DNA of 55,598 nucleotides, taken from positions 1 through 55,598 of the forward strand of contig JAIRQN010000054.1 of NCBI GenBank assembly GCA_031256445.1, written 5' to 3'. A program made the position numbers and the translations under genes. Below the pieces are notes generated by a model. The model was not told the origin of the DNA. It worked only from the letters and a program-made list of their open reading frames with translations, and ran no database searches. The DNA comes from Treponema sp. (lineage in GTDB: Bacteria; Spirochaetota; Spirochaetia; Treponematales; Breznakiellaceae). Positions 16,774-25,377 of this stretch are shown one piece after another. The first letter of the stretch is position 1. Every line of letters starts with the position of its first letter.

Positions 16774-16972
16774 AATATACCTCTGCTTTATTATCGGCGG
16801 AAAATAATCAATACATAATATCAAGCACATGGCACTGAGCCCTAACCCTGCCGGCTCCGACGGTGTGGCTTTTATTTACGCAGGCTCTGGCCTGGCGTTT
16901 TTTGAATCCAGCACCGAAGTCGCCGGCAGAGCCAGGCTCATCTGCCATGAGATTGTTTTTAACTATTATTCA

Positions 16973-18352
16973 TCACCTATTCATGGGTATATTCGGTATT
17001 GTGGCAAAACCTTTTTCCAAATCGGCATCACTTGGTATTTGATCGCTCATTGTTTTGTTTGTGTATGACTGATACGCTGTCATGTCGAAGAAACCTGTGC
17101 CGCTTAATCCGAAGAGGATTACTTTTTTCTGGCCGGTTTTCTTGCACTCAAGGGCCTCGTCGATTGCCGCTTTGATGGCGTGAGACGATTCCGGGGCGGG
17201 AAGTATGCCTTCTACCTTCATGAATTTTATTGCCGCGTCAAATACTTCGGTCTGTGTTTCAGAGCGCGCTTCCAGATAGCCGTCCTGGAAAAGTTTTGAC
17301 AATGTTGAGTTCATGCCGTGGTAGCGAAGGCCGCCGGCGTGGTTCGCGGACGGCATAAAGCCGCTGCCCAGGGTCATCATTTTTATAAGCGGGGTTGTCT
17401 GCGCCGTGTCGCCGAAATCGTAAGCGAATTTACCGCGCGTAAAAGACGGGCAGGAAGCCGGTTCAACCGCAATTATACGCACGTTCGATTTGCCCGCGAG
17501 CTTCTCGCCCATGAAAGGAGCGATAAGTCCGCCAAGATTCGATCCGCCGCCTGCGCAGCCGATGATGATATCGGGCTTTACTCCGAATTTTTCCAATGCC
17601 GTTTTTGCTTCCTGCCCTATAATTGACTGATGAAGCAGGACATGGTTAAGCACGCTGCCCAGCACATAACGGCACTTGTCGGTTTTAACAGCCGTTTCTA
17701 TCGCTTCGGAAATCGCGCACCCAAGAGATCCGCCCGTGTTGGGATCTGAAGCGAGAATTTTCTTCCCTGATTCTGTGGTGTTGGACGGTGAAGCGATTAA
17801 TTTCGCTCCGTAGGCTTCCATCAGCGCTTTACGGTATGGTTTCTGCTCGCTGCTGATCTTTACCATGTAGACTGTCAAATCCAGTCCGTAAAAACCGCAG
17901 GCCATGGCGACCGCTGTTCCCCACTGACCCGCGCCTGTTTCTGTTGTTAGGGATGTAAGTCCCTCTTTTTTCGCGTAATACGCCTGAGGTCCCGCTGAAT
18001 TGAGTTTGTGCGAACCGGATGTGTTGGTTCCCTCAAACTTGTAATAAATTTCCGCCGGAGTATCCAACATTCTTTCCAGATAATAGGCGCGTATTACCGC
18101 GGACGGCCTGTAGGCGCGGTAAAAATCCTGAATGTCTTCCGGAATTGGAATTAGGCGCGTGGTATCATCCAGTTCCTGTTCGATTAGACCTTTGCAAAAA
18201 ACAGGTCCAAGATCGTCCGCGGTTACAGGTTTAAGGGTTCCCGGATGCAGTATTGGATCCGGTTTGTTCTTCATGTCAGAACGCAGGTTATACCAAAATT
18301 TCGGCATTTCCTCTTCTGTAAGGTAAATTCTTGTTGGTATTTTATTTTTCAT
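16973..18352 (-). CDS. trpB: Tryptophan synthase beta-like protein, TrpB2 type
   Basis: PLP enzyme of 459 residues, longer than TrpB1 (about 400) and matching the TrpB2 subgroup. Seen: N-terminal PTRIYLTEEEMPKFWYNL, PLP lysine in NTSGSHKLNSAGPQAYYAKK, ETGAGQWGTA, and phosphate loop GCAGGGSNLGG. It probably condenses indole or a related nucleophile with serine; no trpA is adjacent, as is usual for TrpB2. The ATG at 18352 follows GGAG by seven bases; the extra upstream codons of the longer frame begin with TTG and are rejected. The upstream region has a hairpin and a possible leader peptide. Confidence 0.93.
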   Translation of the reverse strand: MKNKIPTRIYLTEEEMPKFWYNLRSDMKNKPDPILHPGTLKPVTADDLGPVFCKGLIEQELDDTTRLIPIPEDIQDFYRAYRPSAVIRAYYLERMLDTPAEIYYKFEGTNTSGSHKLNSAGPQAYYAKKEGLTSLTTETGAGQWGTAVAMACGFYGLDLTVYMVKISSEQKPYRKALMEAYGAKLIASPSNTTESGKKILASDPNTGGSLGCAISEAIETAVKTDKCRYVLGSVLNHVLLHQSIIGQEAKTALEKFGVKPDIIIGCAGGGSNLGGLIAPFMGEKLAGKSNVRIIAVEPASCPSFTRGKFAYDFGDTAQTTPLIKMMTLGSGFMPSANHAGGLRYHGMNSTLSKLFQDGYLEARSETQTEVFDAAIKFMKVEGILPAPESSHAIKAAIDEALECKKTGQKKVILFGLSGTGFFDMTAYQSYTNKTMSDQIPSDADLEKGFATIPNIPMNR

Positions 18353-18426
18353 TTTTTTCTCCATAAAATAATTTATTTTTGACAAATAACATTTGCCGTA
18401 TCATTCATTAAAATCTTTAATTTAAT

Positions 18427-18495
18427 TCAGGTGTTTGCCGGTGAACCGGCAATTGGTGTTGTTAATAATGCAGGCCGCGCGGCGGCCAAGACCAT
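18427..18495 (-). other. Possible 22-codon leader ORF upstream of the TrpB2 gene
   Basis: On the trpB strand an ATG at 18495 opens a 22-codon frame (MVLAAARPALL...) ending at 18427, 75 bases before the trpB start. It contains a perfect hairpin, TTGCCGGT-GA-ACCGGCAA (about 18435-18452), and a GC-rich palindrome GGCCGCGCGGC nearby. There are no Trp codons and no clear ribosome site, so attenuation is speculative. The rest of the gap 18353-18798 is AT-rich with no gene seen. Confidence 0.25.
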
Positions 18496-18798
18496 GCCTC
18501 GCGTAAAGATGAGGATTTTACGTTAGTTTTTATGCAATGTCTTATTGTCATAATTTTTACGTAAATAATATACTACGATTTTTATGAAAAATTGTCAAGC
18601 AGTTTGAATTATTTCGATTTTTTTTCATGAAAATAAACAACCGAAAACCGCCCTTTTTTGACCGCAGGATGAAAGGGAGCACGGGGGAAACATCACACAA
18701 TCATACTTTTGCTTTTTAGGATGTTGACAGCGCGGTTGCCTGGAGGGGTAAATCAAATTGAAAGCATCCATAAAAGTTTCTTCTTATCTTTTTTTTTA

Positions 18799-18881
18799 TG
18801 CCGGCGATGAGACTCGAACTCATACCCCATTGCTAGGAGGGGATTTTAAGTCCCCAGTGTCTGCCATTCCACCACGCCGGC
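18799..18881 (-). tRNA. tRNA-Leu (UAA)
   Basis: Reverse complement gives a full cloverleaf of 83 bases. The acceptor GCCGGCG pairs with CGCCGGC plus discriminator A. The D-loop is TGGAATGGCAGACAC. The anticodon stem GGGGA/TCCCC encloses CTTAAAA (anticodon TAA). The long variable arm is CTCCTAGCAATGGGG and the T-loop is GTTCGAGTC. The 3' CCA is not encoded. Confidence 0.95.
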
Positions 18882-18889
18882 AAAGCACC

Positions 18890-19020
18890 CCGTTAAGGGG
18901 TGTTTAATCCAAAATAATTAACACGCGCCGGCGCACGCATAATATTTTCTACCCAGTAAATGCAGTGCGCCGCGCCGGTATAAGCAAACATTATACTATC
19001 GTTTTTTGTTAAAAATGACA
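18890..19020. other. Hairpin-rich spacer between tRNA-Leu and the PAP2 gene
   Basis: Contains a short CACCCC-gttaa-GGGGTG hairpin next to the tRNA and a larger GC-rich inverted repeat (CGCGCCGGCGCACGC near 18922, GTGCGCCGCGCCGG near 18964). The latter lies just past the PAP2 stop on the minus strand and could end that transcript. No T-run is clear. Confidence 0.35.
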
Positions 19021-19109
19021 AGTAAGTAATTGATTATGTGTCGACGTTCAGTAGAAATGAACCCTGTTTCCGTGTTTTTAACCACTGTCTTTATGTAGGG
19101 TCTTTTTTA

Positions 19110-19997
19110 TTACCCCGCAAAAAACCTCTTGATAACCAACGGATAAAACGCAGTTATCCATGTGAGCATGAGAAAATACCTTATCGTATCCACAACAAGC
19201 CCTGTGCCTATTAATAGCTTCAACCCTTCCTTGATTACAAGCACGCCAATCAGTCCAAGAAAAAACTTTAAAATCTGCAGGAAAATGTTTTTTGCTTTTA
19301 CCGGAAAATCAATATATACTCGCTCGATATACATTCCAACAGAGAAACCGATGCTGGCGCCGGCGGCTTTAAGGCAGTCCGACAGGTAAACATATTCGAT
19401 CCTTCCACCCGCATAAAGCGCTGACGCGATTATTATAACAACAGCCGCGTACAGTACCATAACGCCGCAAATGATCAGTTCTTTCTTTTTGTCAACAGTG
19501 CCGCCTGTAGTAAATTTCAAAGTGAGCATGATGAACAGAAAACATATCATAAGCGACACTGAAACATCAAGCAGGGTGTGTACTCCAAGATACAATCTGG
19601 AGAAGGCGACAAGAACGGCAAGTGTAAAACAAATTGTTTTAAATGGAATATTTTTAACCTGCGCCCCAAGCGATCCAAAAAGAGCCGCCGCGCTTTGGGT
19701 GTGCCCGCTTGGGAAGGAATACCCTGTTGCGTGTTTAAGAGCAGACGGCACAGGGTTTAAAGAGGGATAGGCGGCCCAGGGACGGTCTATTCTGAAACAG
19801 ATCTTCATTCCCTGAACTGTAAGCCCGGATAAAAAATATGTAATGCCGATTCCGTAAGCGATACGTTTACTGATACACCAAAAAATCAAACAGAGTATGA
19901 CTATCCCTGTTGTTTCTTCGCCAAGCCGGGTAATAAGGCCGATTACAGTGTCCAGAAACGGCGCGCGTATCCCTTCCAGGAATTTCAGCAGTTCCAT
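19110..19997 (-). CDS. PAP2-family membrane phosphatase
   Basis: Integral membrane phosphatase of 295 residues with about eight hydrophobic segments. The three PAP2 signature blocks are intact: KICFRIDRP (Kx6RP), SFPSGHTQS (PSGH), and SRLYLGVHTLLDV (SRx5Hx3D). It probably dephosphorylates a lipid phosphate such as undecaprenyl pyrophosphate or phosphatidic acid; the substrate is not predictable. GGGAG precedes the ATG. The upstream Fe-ADH gene is 29 bases away and probably co-transcribed. Confidence 0.9.
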   Translation of the reverse strand: MELLKFLEGIRAPFLDTVIGLITRLGEETTGIVILCLIFWCISKRIAYGIGITYFLSGLTVQGMKICFRIDRPWAAYPSLNPVPSALKHATGYSFPSGHTQSAAALFGSLGAQVKNIPFKTICFTLAVLVAFSRLYLGVHTLLDVSVSLMICFLFIMLTLKFTTGGTVDKKKELIICGVMVLYAAVVIIIASALYAGGRIEYVYLSDCLKAAGASIGFSVGMYIERVYIDFPVKAKNIFLQILKFFLGLIGVLVIKEGLKLLIGTGLVVDTIRYFLMLTWITAFYPLVIKRFFAG

Positions 19998-20026
19998 TAA
20001 TTTCTCCCGTCAGCGGCGGTCCTTTT

Positions 20027-21211
20027 TTATTCAGCCGCCAGTTTGTAAATTGCCTGCGCGTCTTTTTCTTCCAGTTTGCGGAATTGTCCAATCGGGCCGA
20101 AGTGTACGACGCGCTTTGCCATTTCGGGTATTCGCGCGGGGTCGATATCCGCGTCACAGAAACGAACCGGCATTCCAATGGATTTGAAAAAGTTCTCCAT
20201 GCGGAAGATACCTTCCAGAGCGGCCTGTTTATAATCATAAAAAGCGCCGTCCACTCCCCAGACTTTCGCCGCGAAACGGGCGATGCGTTTGATTACTTCC
20301 GCTTCGCCTGCCTGGATGTTGTACTTAAGCCATGCCGGGAAAATGATGGCAAGACCCGCGCCGTGGGCAGTTTCAAAAAGGGCTGTCAGTTCGTGATCGA
20401 GAGCGTGGCTTGCCCAGTCGCCGATGCGCCCGGTATCCAGAAATCCGTTATGTGCAACTGCGCCCGCCCACATTATTTCCGCTCTTGCGTCATAGTTGTT
20501 TTCGCCTCCCGCGGAGAAAATAACCCGCGCGTTGCGGATAATCGCCCTTAACGCGCCCTCGCACAGTTCGTCTGTAAGTTCAACATGGGGTTCTCTTGTA
20601 AAATAGCGCTCCATAATATGGGCCATCATGTCTGTTACTCCGCAGGCAGTCTGATACGCGGGAAGGGTGTAGGTCAGTTCCGGGTTCAATATGGAAAAGA
20701 CAGGGCGGGTACATGGGAGGTTAACTCCCCGCTTGTACGGGCCGTCTTCGTTTGTGATGACGCTGCTGATGCTCGATTCGCTGCCTGCCGCGGGAATTGT
20801 AACAACAGAGCCAACCGGCAATGCGGCGTTTGTAGTTCTCTTCCTGTCATAAAAATCCCAAACATCGCCTTCGTTGGCCGCGCCGAGCGCGATTGCCTTT
20901 GCGGAGTCAATCGCCGATCCGCCGCCCACGGCGAGAATAAGGGAACATTTTTCGTTTTTGACGATTTCTATACCCTTCCTTACAAGCGAAAGACGCGGAT
21001 TCGGCAGTACGCCTGTCAGTTCCGCCCATTCAACGCCGGCTTCTTTTAAGCTTGTTTTTATCCTGTCGATAAGTCCCGAACGGACAGTTGAGCCTCCTGA
21101 ATGGTGCAGTAGAATCTTTTTAGCGAATAGAACTGTCTCGCTGCCAACCTGGCTTTCCGTTCCCTTGCCGAAAATTATTTTTGTTTTATTGCAATATACA
21201 AAGTTTTGCAT
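20027..21211 (-). CDS. Iron-containing alcohol dehydrogenase (NAD(P)-dependent, BdhA-like)
   Basis: Group III alcohol dehydrogenase of 394 residues. The NAD-binding GGGSAIDSAKAIALGA motif is followed by metal ligands in GVTDMMAHIMERYFT and by the DHELTALFETAHGAGLAIIFP segment with two His. The opening NFVYCNKTKIIFGKG is typical of butanol dehydrogenase-type members. It would reduce aldehydes to alcohols to dispose of reducing equivalents; substrate uncertain. Start supported by AAGGAG. Confidence 0.93.
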   Translation of the reverse strand: MQNFVYCNKTKIIFGKGTESQVGSETVLFAKKILLHHSGGSTVRSGLIDRIKTSLKEAGVEWAELTGVLPNPRLSLVRKGIEIVKNEKCSLILAVGGGSAIDSAKAIALGAANEGDVWDFYDRKRTTNAALPVGSVVTIPAAGSESSISSVITNEDGPYKRGVNLPCTRPVFSILNPELTYTLPAYQTACGVTDMMAHIMERYFTREPHVELTDELCEGALRAIIRNARVIFSAGGENNYDARAEIMWAGAVAHNGFLDTGRIGDWASHALDHELTALFETAHGAGLAIIFPAWLKYNIQAGEAEVIKRIARFAAKVWGVDGAFYDYKQAALEGIFRMENFFKSIGMPVRFCDADIDPARIPEMAKRVVHFGPIGQFRKLEEKDAQAIYKLAAE

Positions 21212-21363
21212 TTTTTTCTCCTTTTTATTTTTTTCTGCTTCAGGATAACAGGATAAGCCTATTTTTTGAAAATGTCAAATTGACGATTGATGGCGGAAAC
21301 GGCGTCTGCTGGACGCGGATTGTAAAGCCTTTCAATTTGTGTAATAATTTTTTGGGTATTGCA

Positions 21364-21831
21364 ATGATTCAAATTCTTAAGGCGCGGCTGGAAGACATGG
21401 AAGCGATTTTGAAGCTTCAATACGCCGCTTTTCATAGCGAGGCTTTAATCCATAATGATTTTACGATTCAACCGCTTACACAGACGTTGGAAGAGAGTAT
21501 CGAAGAATATCATAAATGCGTTGTTTTAAAAGCCTGTATTGCATACGGCGAAATTGTCGGTTCCATAAGGGCGTATTTGGCCGATGATACCGCGCACATC
21601 GGCAAGGTGATGGTGCATCCCGATCATCAGGGCAAGGGTCTGGGGAGAAAACTGCTCGCGGCCATTGAGCGGGAATTCCCCGGTAAAAAATACGAGCTTC
21701 GCACGAGCAGCAAAAGCGAAAGAAATCTTTATTTTTATGAAACATCAGGCTATGTCCGTTTCCGCGAAGATACTGATGTGTCAGGAATTAAGTTTGTGTA
21801 TCTGCGCAAGGAGCCTCTTCGCTCTTCTTGA
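21364..21831 (+). CDS. GNAT-family N-acetyltransferase
   Basis: 155 residues from ATG 21364. The acetyl-CoA binding motif A is clear: HIGKVMVHPDHQGKGLGRKL. It is followed by LRTSSKSERNLYFYETSGYV, the usual motif B region. The longer open frame from 21181 runs through the ADH promoter and is rejected. No good ribosome site is seen. The last 44 bases overlap the end of the convergent MFS gene. Substrate unknown. Confidence 0.85.
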   Translation: MIQILKARLEDMEAILKLQYAAFHSEALIHNDFTIQPLTQTLEESIEEYHKCVVLKACIAYGEIVGSIRAYLADDTAHIGKVMVHPDHQGKGLGRKLLAAIEREFPGKKYELRTSSKSERNLYFYETSGYVRFREDTDVSGIKFVYLRKEPLRSS

Positions 21832-23059
21832 TCGTCATGGCGTAAAAACTGCTGATAAGGCCAAGCGCGGCGGACATTGTAAAGAGCGCCTCAATTCCCG
21901 TTACCTTCCATATCCAGCCGCCCAAAAGGGCGATAAAAATGCTGATAACATGATTTACCGAAATTCCGGTTGACAGAGTCGCGGTTATTTCTTCCTGGTT
22001 GGAAGCGATCCGCTGGACATAGACGTTACTCGCCATGCTAGCGATTGAAATGACGGAATCAAGGACGAAGTTGACACAGACGACAATGAACGCGATATGG
22101 ACAGGGAACAATCTGTGAGCGAAACCGTAAAGGAGGCAGACGACAATCAGAATGAGGGTATCAGCTACCATGACCGCTTTATACCCTGCCTTGTCGATGA
22201 TTCTGCCCACAAGCGGGCTGCATACCATTCCGCAGCCGGCGCAGACAGCGTAAAGAATCGACATTATCGAAGGATCCGCTCCGTATTGTAAAATCAGCAC
22301 ATAGGGAGCAAAGGTGAGAAAGACCTGTTTGCGCGCTCCGTAAAAAATCTCCATTATGTAGAATTTGCGGAATTTTTTCGCGAAGTAGAACCTGCGCCTT
22401 GCTCCCTTGAGCGTTGTCTCTTTCAGAGCCGCTGCGGTCAGGGCCGCCGTGGTCATCAAAGCTGCGGACGCGCCAAAGACAATTCTGTATCCTAAAATAT
22501 CTGTTCTGTTGTAGCCGAATTTTCCAAGCAGTAAAAAAATTATCGTTACAAGAATAAAACCCGCTATGTTGCCGAACTGGCTTATTGAATTTGATAACCC
22601 AAGCGACGCGCCTGTTTTCTCTTTCTTTGCCAGATCCATCGCAATCGTAGCCCGCACCGGCATGATGATATGCTCGCCCGTGCTGAAAAGCACCATAAAA
22701 ATTACTACAAAGATTTTAGTCATAAAGAACTGGCTTGCGCTTGTCAGCGTCAGTCCGATAACGCCGCCCGCCATGACGGCAATGCCGATTTTAAAAATCT
22801 TGCTGTCCGCGAACCTGTACATAAGCGCTAGTATGAGTATCAGCAAAAGGCCCGGAGTTTCCCTGAAAAATTCAACTATTCCACGTTCAAACGGGGTAAT
22901 AAGGATTATCTCCGCCAGATAATTGTCCTGAATGCCCCTGTATAGCCCGAAAGAAATTCCGAACAGGATAAGAACGCTCAGAAAACGCCCTACCTTCGCG
23001 TCACCTCGGTAGGTGTTGTCAATGAATTTAGGCCGTTTTGCCTCAATATTGCCAGTCAT
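21788..23059 (-). CDS. Major facilitator superfamily transporter
   Basis: 423 residues with about 12 hydrophobic helices. Typical MFS features are the early helix pair with GLYRGIQDNYLAEI and the mid-protein loop GRIIDKAGYKAVM between helices. No substrate signature is recognised. The long hydrophilic centre (KETTLKGARRRFYFAKKF) separates two six-helix halves. Confidence 0.88.
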   Translation of the reverse strand: MTGNIEAKRPKFIDNTYRGDAKVGRFLSVLILFGISFGLYRGIQDNYLAEIILITPFERGIVEFFRETPGLLLILILALMYRFADSKIFKIGIAVMAGGVIGLTLTSASQFFMTKIFVVIFMVLFSTGEHIIMPVRATIAMDLAKKEKTGASLGLSNSISQFGNIAGFILVTIIFLLLGKFGYNRTDILGYRIVFGASAALMTTAALTAAALKETTLKGARRRFYFAKKFRKFYIMEIFYGARKQVFLTFAPYVLILQYGADPSIMSILYAVCAGCGMVCSPLVGRIIDKAGYKAVMVADTLILIVVCLLYGFAHRLFPVHIAFIVVCVNFVLDSVISIASMASNVYVQRIASNQEEITATLSTGISVNHVISIFIALLGGWIWKVTGIEALFTMSAALGLISSFYAMTIKKSEEAPCADTQT

Positions 23060-23108
23060 ATTTTCCTTTACTTCAGCCTATCATAAATTGTAATTCTTGC
23101 CGAGACGT

Positions 23109-24077
23109 CTAAAACATCTGATTGCTTAATAATTCCTGTTTTATCCGTTCCGCAGTTTCTTTTTCTTCCGCACATTCTATCCATTTAACGTCCGGGATAC
23201 CGGCGAAAAAAGTGAGCTGCCGTTTCGCGTAACGGCGGCTGTTCTGCGCGACAAGGTTTTTTACTCCCTCAATGTCCTGTGAGAGATTCCATCTGCCGGG
23301 ATTTTCAATATCTTCAATAAAGAATTCACGGTAGCCGATTGCGCGGAGACCGGGATCATTTGGCGTATAACCGGCTTCGTAAAGAGCGCGGACTTCTTCG
23401 GCAAGCCCCTGATCGAACATTGTTTCGCAGCGCTGATTTATGCGGCTGTACAATTCCCCGCGCGGGCGGGAAAGGCCGATTATGATAAAACGGAAGAGGG
23501 AACGCTTTTCTTCACTGCCGTGATGGTTTATTTCAAACGTGGAAAGAGCTCTGCCGCAAAGCCGGTATATTTCGAGAGCGCGCAGCAGCCGGTACACGTC
23601 GTTAATGTGAATGCGCCCTGCGCTTACAGGATCACAGGCGGCAAGTTCTTCCATTAAGGAAGCGGCGCCTTTTTCCCGAAGTTCCGATTTTAACTGTTTG
23701 CGGATTTTTATGTCAGACGGAGGCGCTTCGCTTAATCCCAGAATAAAGTTTTTCAGGTAAAAACCTGTCCCGCCAGAGACTACAGGCAGGCAGCCGCGCC
23801 CGGCGATTTGCAGGCAGGCATCATCCGCTATGCGGACAAAATCGCCGGCATTGAATTGCTGCGATGGGTCGCGGATATCGATTAAATGGTGGGGCAGGCG
23901 GGCCTGTTCCTGCGAGGAAGGTTTCGCCGTGCCAATATTCATGCCGCGGTAAACCTGCATGGAATCGGCGGAGATCACTTCCGCTTTTACATTATTGGAA
24001 AAAAGTTCAAGGAGAATTCCGGTTTTTCCTGAAGCTGTCGGCCCGAAAAGGACCAAAACCGGGATTTTATTGGGCAT
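23109..24077 (-). CDS. miaA: tRNA dimethylallyltransferase
   Basis: Adds an isopentenyl group to A37 of tRNAs reading UNN codons. 322 residues with P-loop LFGPTASGKTG, SADSMQVYRGMNIGTAKP, PHHLIDIRDP and VVSGGTGFYLKNFI. The start is ATG 24077, 11 bases inside the end of the omega-subunit gene; the in-frame TTG just before it is not needed. The overlap indicates co-translation with rpoZ. Confidence 0.96.
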   Translation of the reverse strand: MPNKIPVLVLFGPTASGKTGILLELFSNNVKAEVISADSMQVYRGMNIGTAKPSSQEQARLPHHLIDIRDPSQQFNAGDFVRIADDACLQIAGRGCLPVVSGGTGFYLKNFILGLSEAPPSDIKIRKQLKSELREKGAASLMEELAACDPVSAGRIHINDVYRLLRALEIYRLCGRALSTFEINHHGSEEKRSLFRFIIIGLSRPRGELYSRINQRCETMFDQGLAEEVRALYEAGYTPNDPGLRAIGYREFFIEDIENPGRWNLSQDIEGVKNLVAQNSRRYAKRQLTFFAGIPDVKWIECAEEKETAERIKQELLSNQMF

Positions 24078-24261
24078 CAAGCCTGAATTCGACTTCCTGG
24101 GTAAAAATTTGCCTCGCCGCGAGGGAAACCACCTTGCCGTCGTTGTATTCGATCTCAGGGTCTCTCAGCATGGAAAGCTGATAACTTCTGCGCGAAGCTG
24201 CCGTGGTAATTTCGTACATGTTTTCATCATATTCGATAAGTTCTTCTAAAGGAAAAATCAT
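24067..24261 (-). CDS. rpoZ: RNA polymerase omega subunit-like protein
   Basis: 64 residues from ATG 24261. It keeps the omega core: ENMYEITTAASRRSYQLS corresponds to the conserved N-terminal helix with AxRRxxQL, and GKVVSLAARQIF to the K-P-hVxAhxEI segment. Omega assists beta-prime folding and RNA polymerase assembly. Spirochaete omega proteins are short and divergent, which is why the call is not higher. There is no Shine-Dalgarno; a promoter-like TTGCAT-17-TATGCT ends eight bases upstream. Confidence 0.75.
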   Translation of the reverse strand: MIFPLEELIEYDENMYEITTAASRRSYQLSMLRDPEIEYNDGKVVSLAARQIFTQEVEFRLDAQ

Positions 24262-24269
24262 AATGTTAC

Positions 24270-24298
24270 AGCATAGCGAATAATTAAATCTTATGCAA
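24270..24298 (-). promoter_or_regulatory. Promoter-like sequence for rpoZ-miaA, near-leaderless
   Basis: On the minus strand TTGCAT (24298-24293), 17-base spacer, TATGCT (24275-24270), then eight bases to the ATG at 24261. Confidence 0.4.
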
Positions 24299-24356
24299 TA
24301 GCCAAAAACCCAAAGGCTGTGTATAACCCTGCCCGCGGATAAAAGACCCTGGCCTT

Positions 24357-25232
24357 TTAGCATTGAAATAATTCTTCCAGGTAAATGGCCAGTCCTTCTT
24401 CGGCGTTGGATCTGTAGATAAAATCCGCGGCTTCGCGAATTTTATCCCGCGCGTTTGCGGGAGCGGCGCAAAAGCCGGCGGCGGCGAACATCGATAAATC
24501 GTTTTCCTCATCACCGAACGCAATCACTTCTTCGGGTTTAAGCCCTCTGTGCCGCATTGCCACTTTAAGACCTTCGCCCTTTGATACGCCGTTATTCAGC
24601 ACTTCAAGAAAAGTCGGATAACTGCGTATCACGCTGATCCGCTCTCCGAAACGATCATGCATCCTTTTCCTGATCTCGTCATGCAGCGAAGGGTCGGCTA
24701 TAAACATACCCTTGATGCAGCCTTTTAAATCCGGCATCGCGGCTGCGCTTTTCAGATTTTTGACAACGGGAGTAATTCCGGTATGTTTATAATAATACTC
24801 CGCCTCGGGTCCGTATTTGTCGATTAAAAGCGCTTCCCATTTTTGATTTGGATCTTCCTTCCCTGTCTCCGGCGAAATGCCGGCAGGAAGATAAATCTGG
24901 TAATGAATCCCCAGATCGCGGGCAATTTCGACACCATAATCGGCTACATCAAGGCCGATTAAATTTGTATATAAAATTCTACCGGATGGGACATCGGCTA
25001 CTTCCGCGCCGTTAAAAAAAACCATCGGCCCCTGAGCGCCAAGAGCGCTGCGGTATTTTTCTGACGCTTCAATAGCCCTGCCTGTCGCTATTATTATCTG
25101 CATTCCGCCTGATATCAGGTTTTTTATGCATTTTTGCGTCCGTTCGCCCAAAACTGCCTCAGGCAGCAGCATTGTACCGTCCAGATCGACTGCCAGGGCT
25201 TTTATCGTTTTTGGCTCAATTTTCTTGTTCAT
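24357..25232 (-). CDS. HAD-superfamily Cof-type phosphatase
   Basis: 291 residues from ATG 25232. HAD motif I is LAVDLDGTMLLP, motif II IIIATGRAIEAS, and the C-terminal motif GDEENDLSMFAAAGF; the cap domain between is of the C2 type. These enzymes hydrolyse small phosphates such as sugar or pyridoxal phosphates. An earlier in-frame ATG at 25256 exists, but a TATACT box sits six bases before 25232, so the shorter start is preferred. Confidence 0.88.
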   Translation of the reverse strand: MNKKIEPKTIKALAVDLDGTMLLPEAVLGERTQKCIKNLISGGMQIIIATGRAIEASEKYRSALGAQGPMVFFNGAEVADVPSGRILYTNLIGLDVADYGVEIARDLGIHYQIYLPAGISPETGKEDPNQKWEALLIDKYGPEAEYYYKHTGITPVVKNLKSAAAMPDLKGCIKGMFIADPSLHDEIRKRMHDRFGERISVIRSYPTFLEVLNNGVSKGEGLKVAMRHRGLKPEEVIAFGDEENDLSMFAAAGFCAAPANARDKIREAADFIYRSNAEEGLAIYLEELFQC

Positions 25233-25238
25233 ACCGAA

Positions 25239-25268
25239 AGTATAGCGATTTATCATGGAAATGGGCAA
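25239..25268 (-). promoter_or_regulatory. Promoter-like sequence, leaderless start
   Basis: On the minus strand TTGCCC (25268-25263), 18-base spacer, TATACT (25244-25239), then TTCGGT and the ATG at 25232. No Shine-Dalgarno sequence. Confidence 0.45.
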
Positions 25269-25377
25269 TATATGGCAAATATTGAAGTTCCTGAACATTT
25301 TTTAGAAAAAAATTGTATTAAAGCAGGGAATATATTAAAATGATTGGTATAAGCTTGTAGATTAAAAAAAGGGAAAG

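Noticed and set aside
16829-17068. 79-codon plus-strand frame between genes
   Set aside because: No ribosome site; its second half overlaps the trpB coding region on the opposite strand. The GC-rich inverted repeat here is more likely a transcript end.
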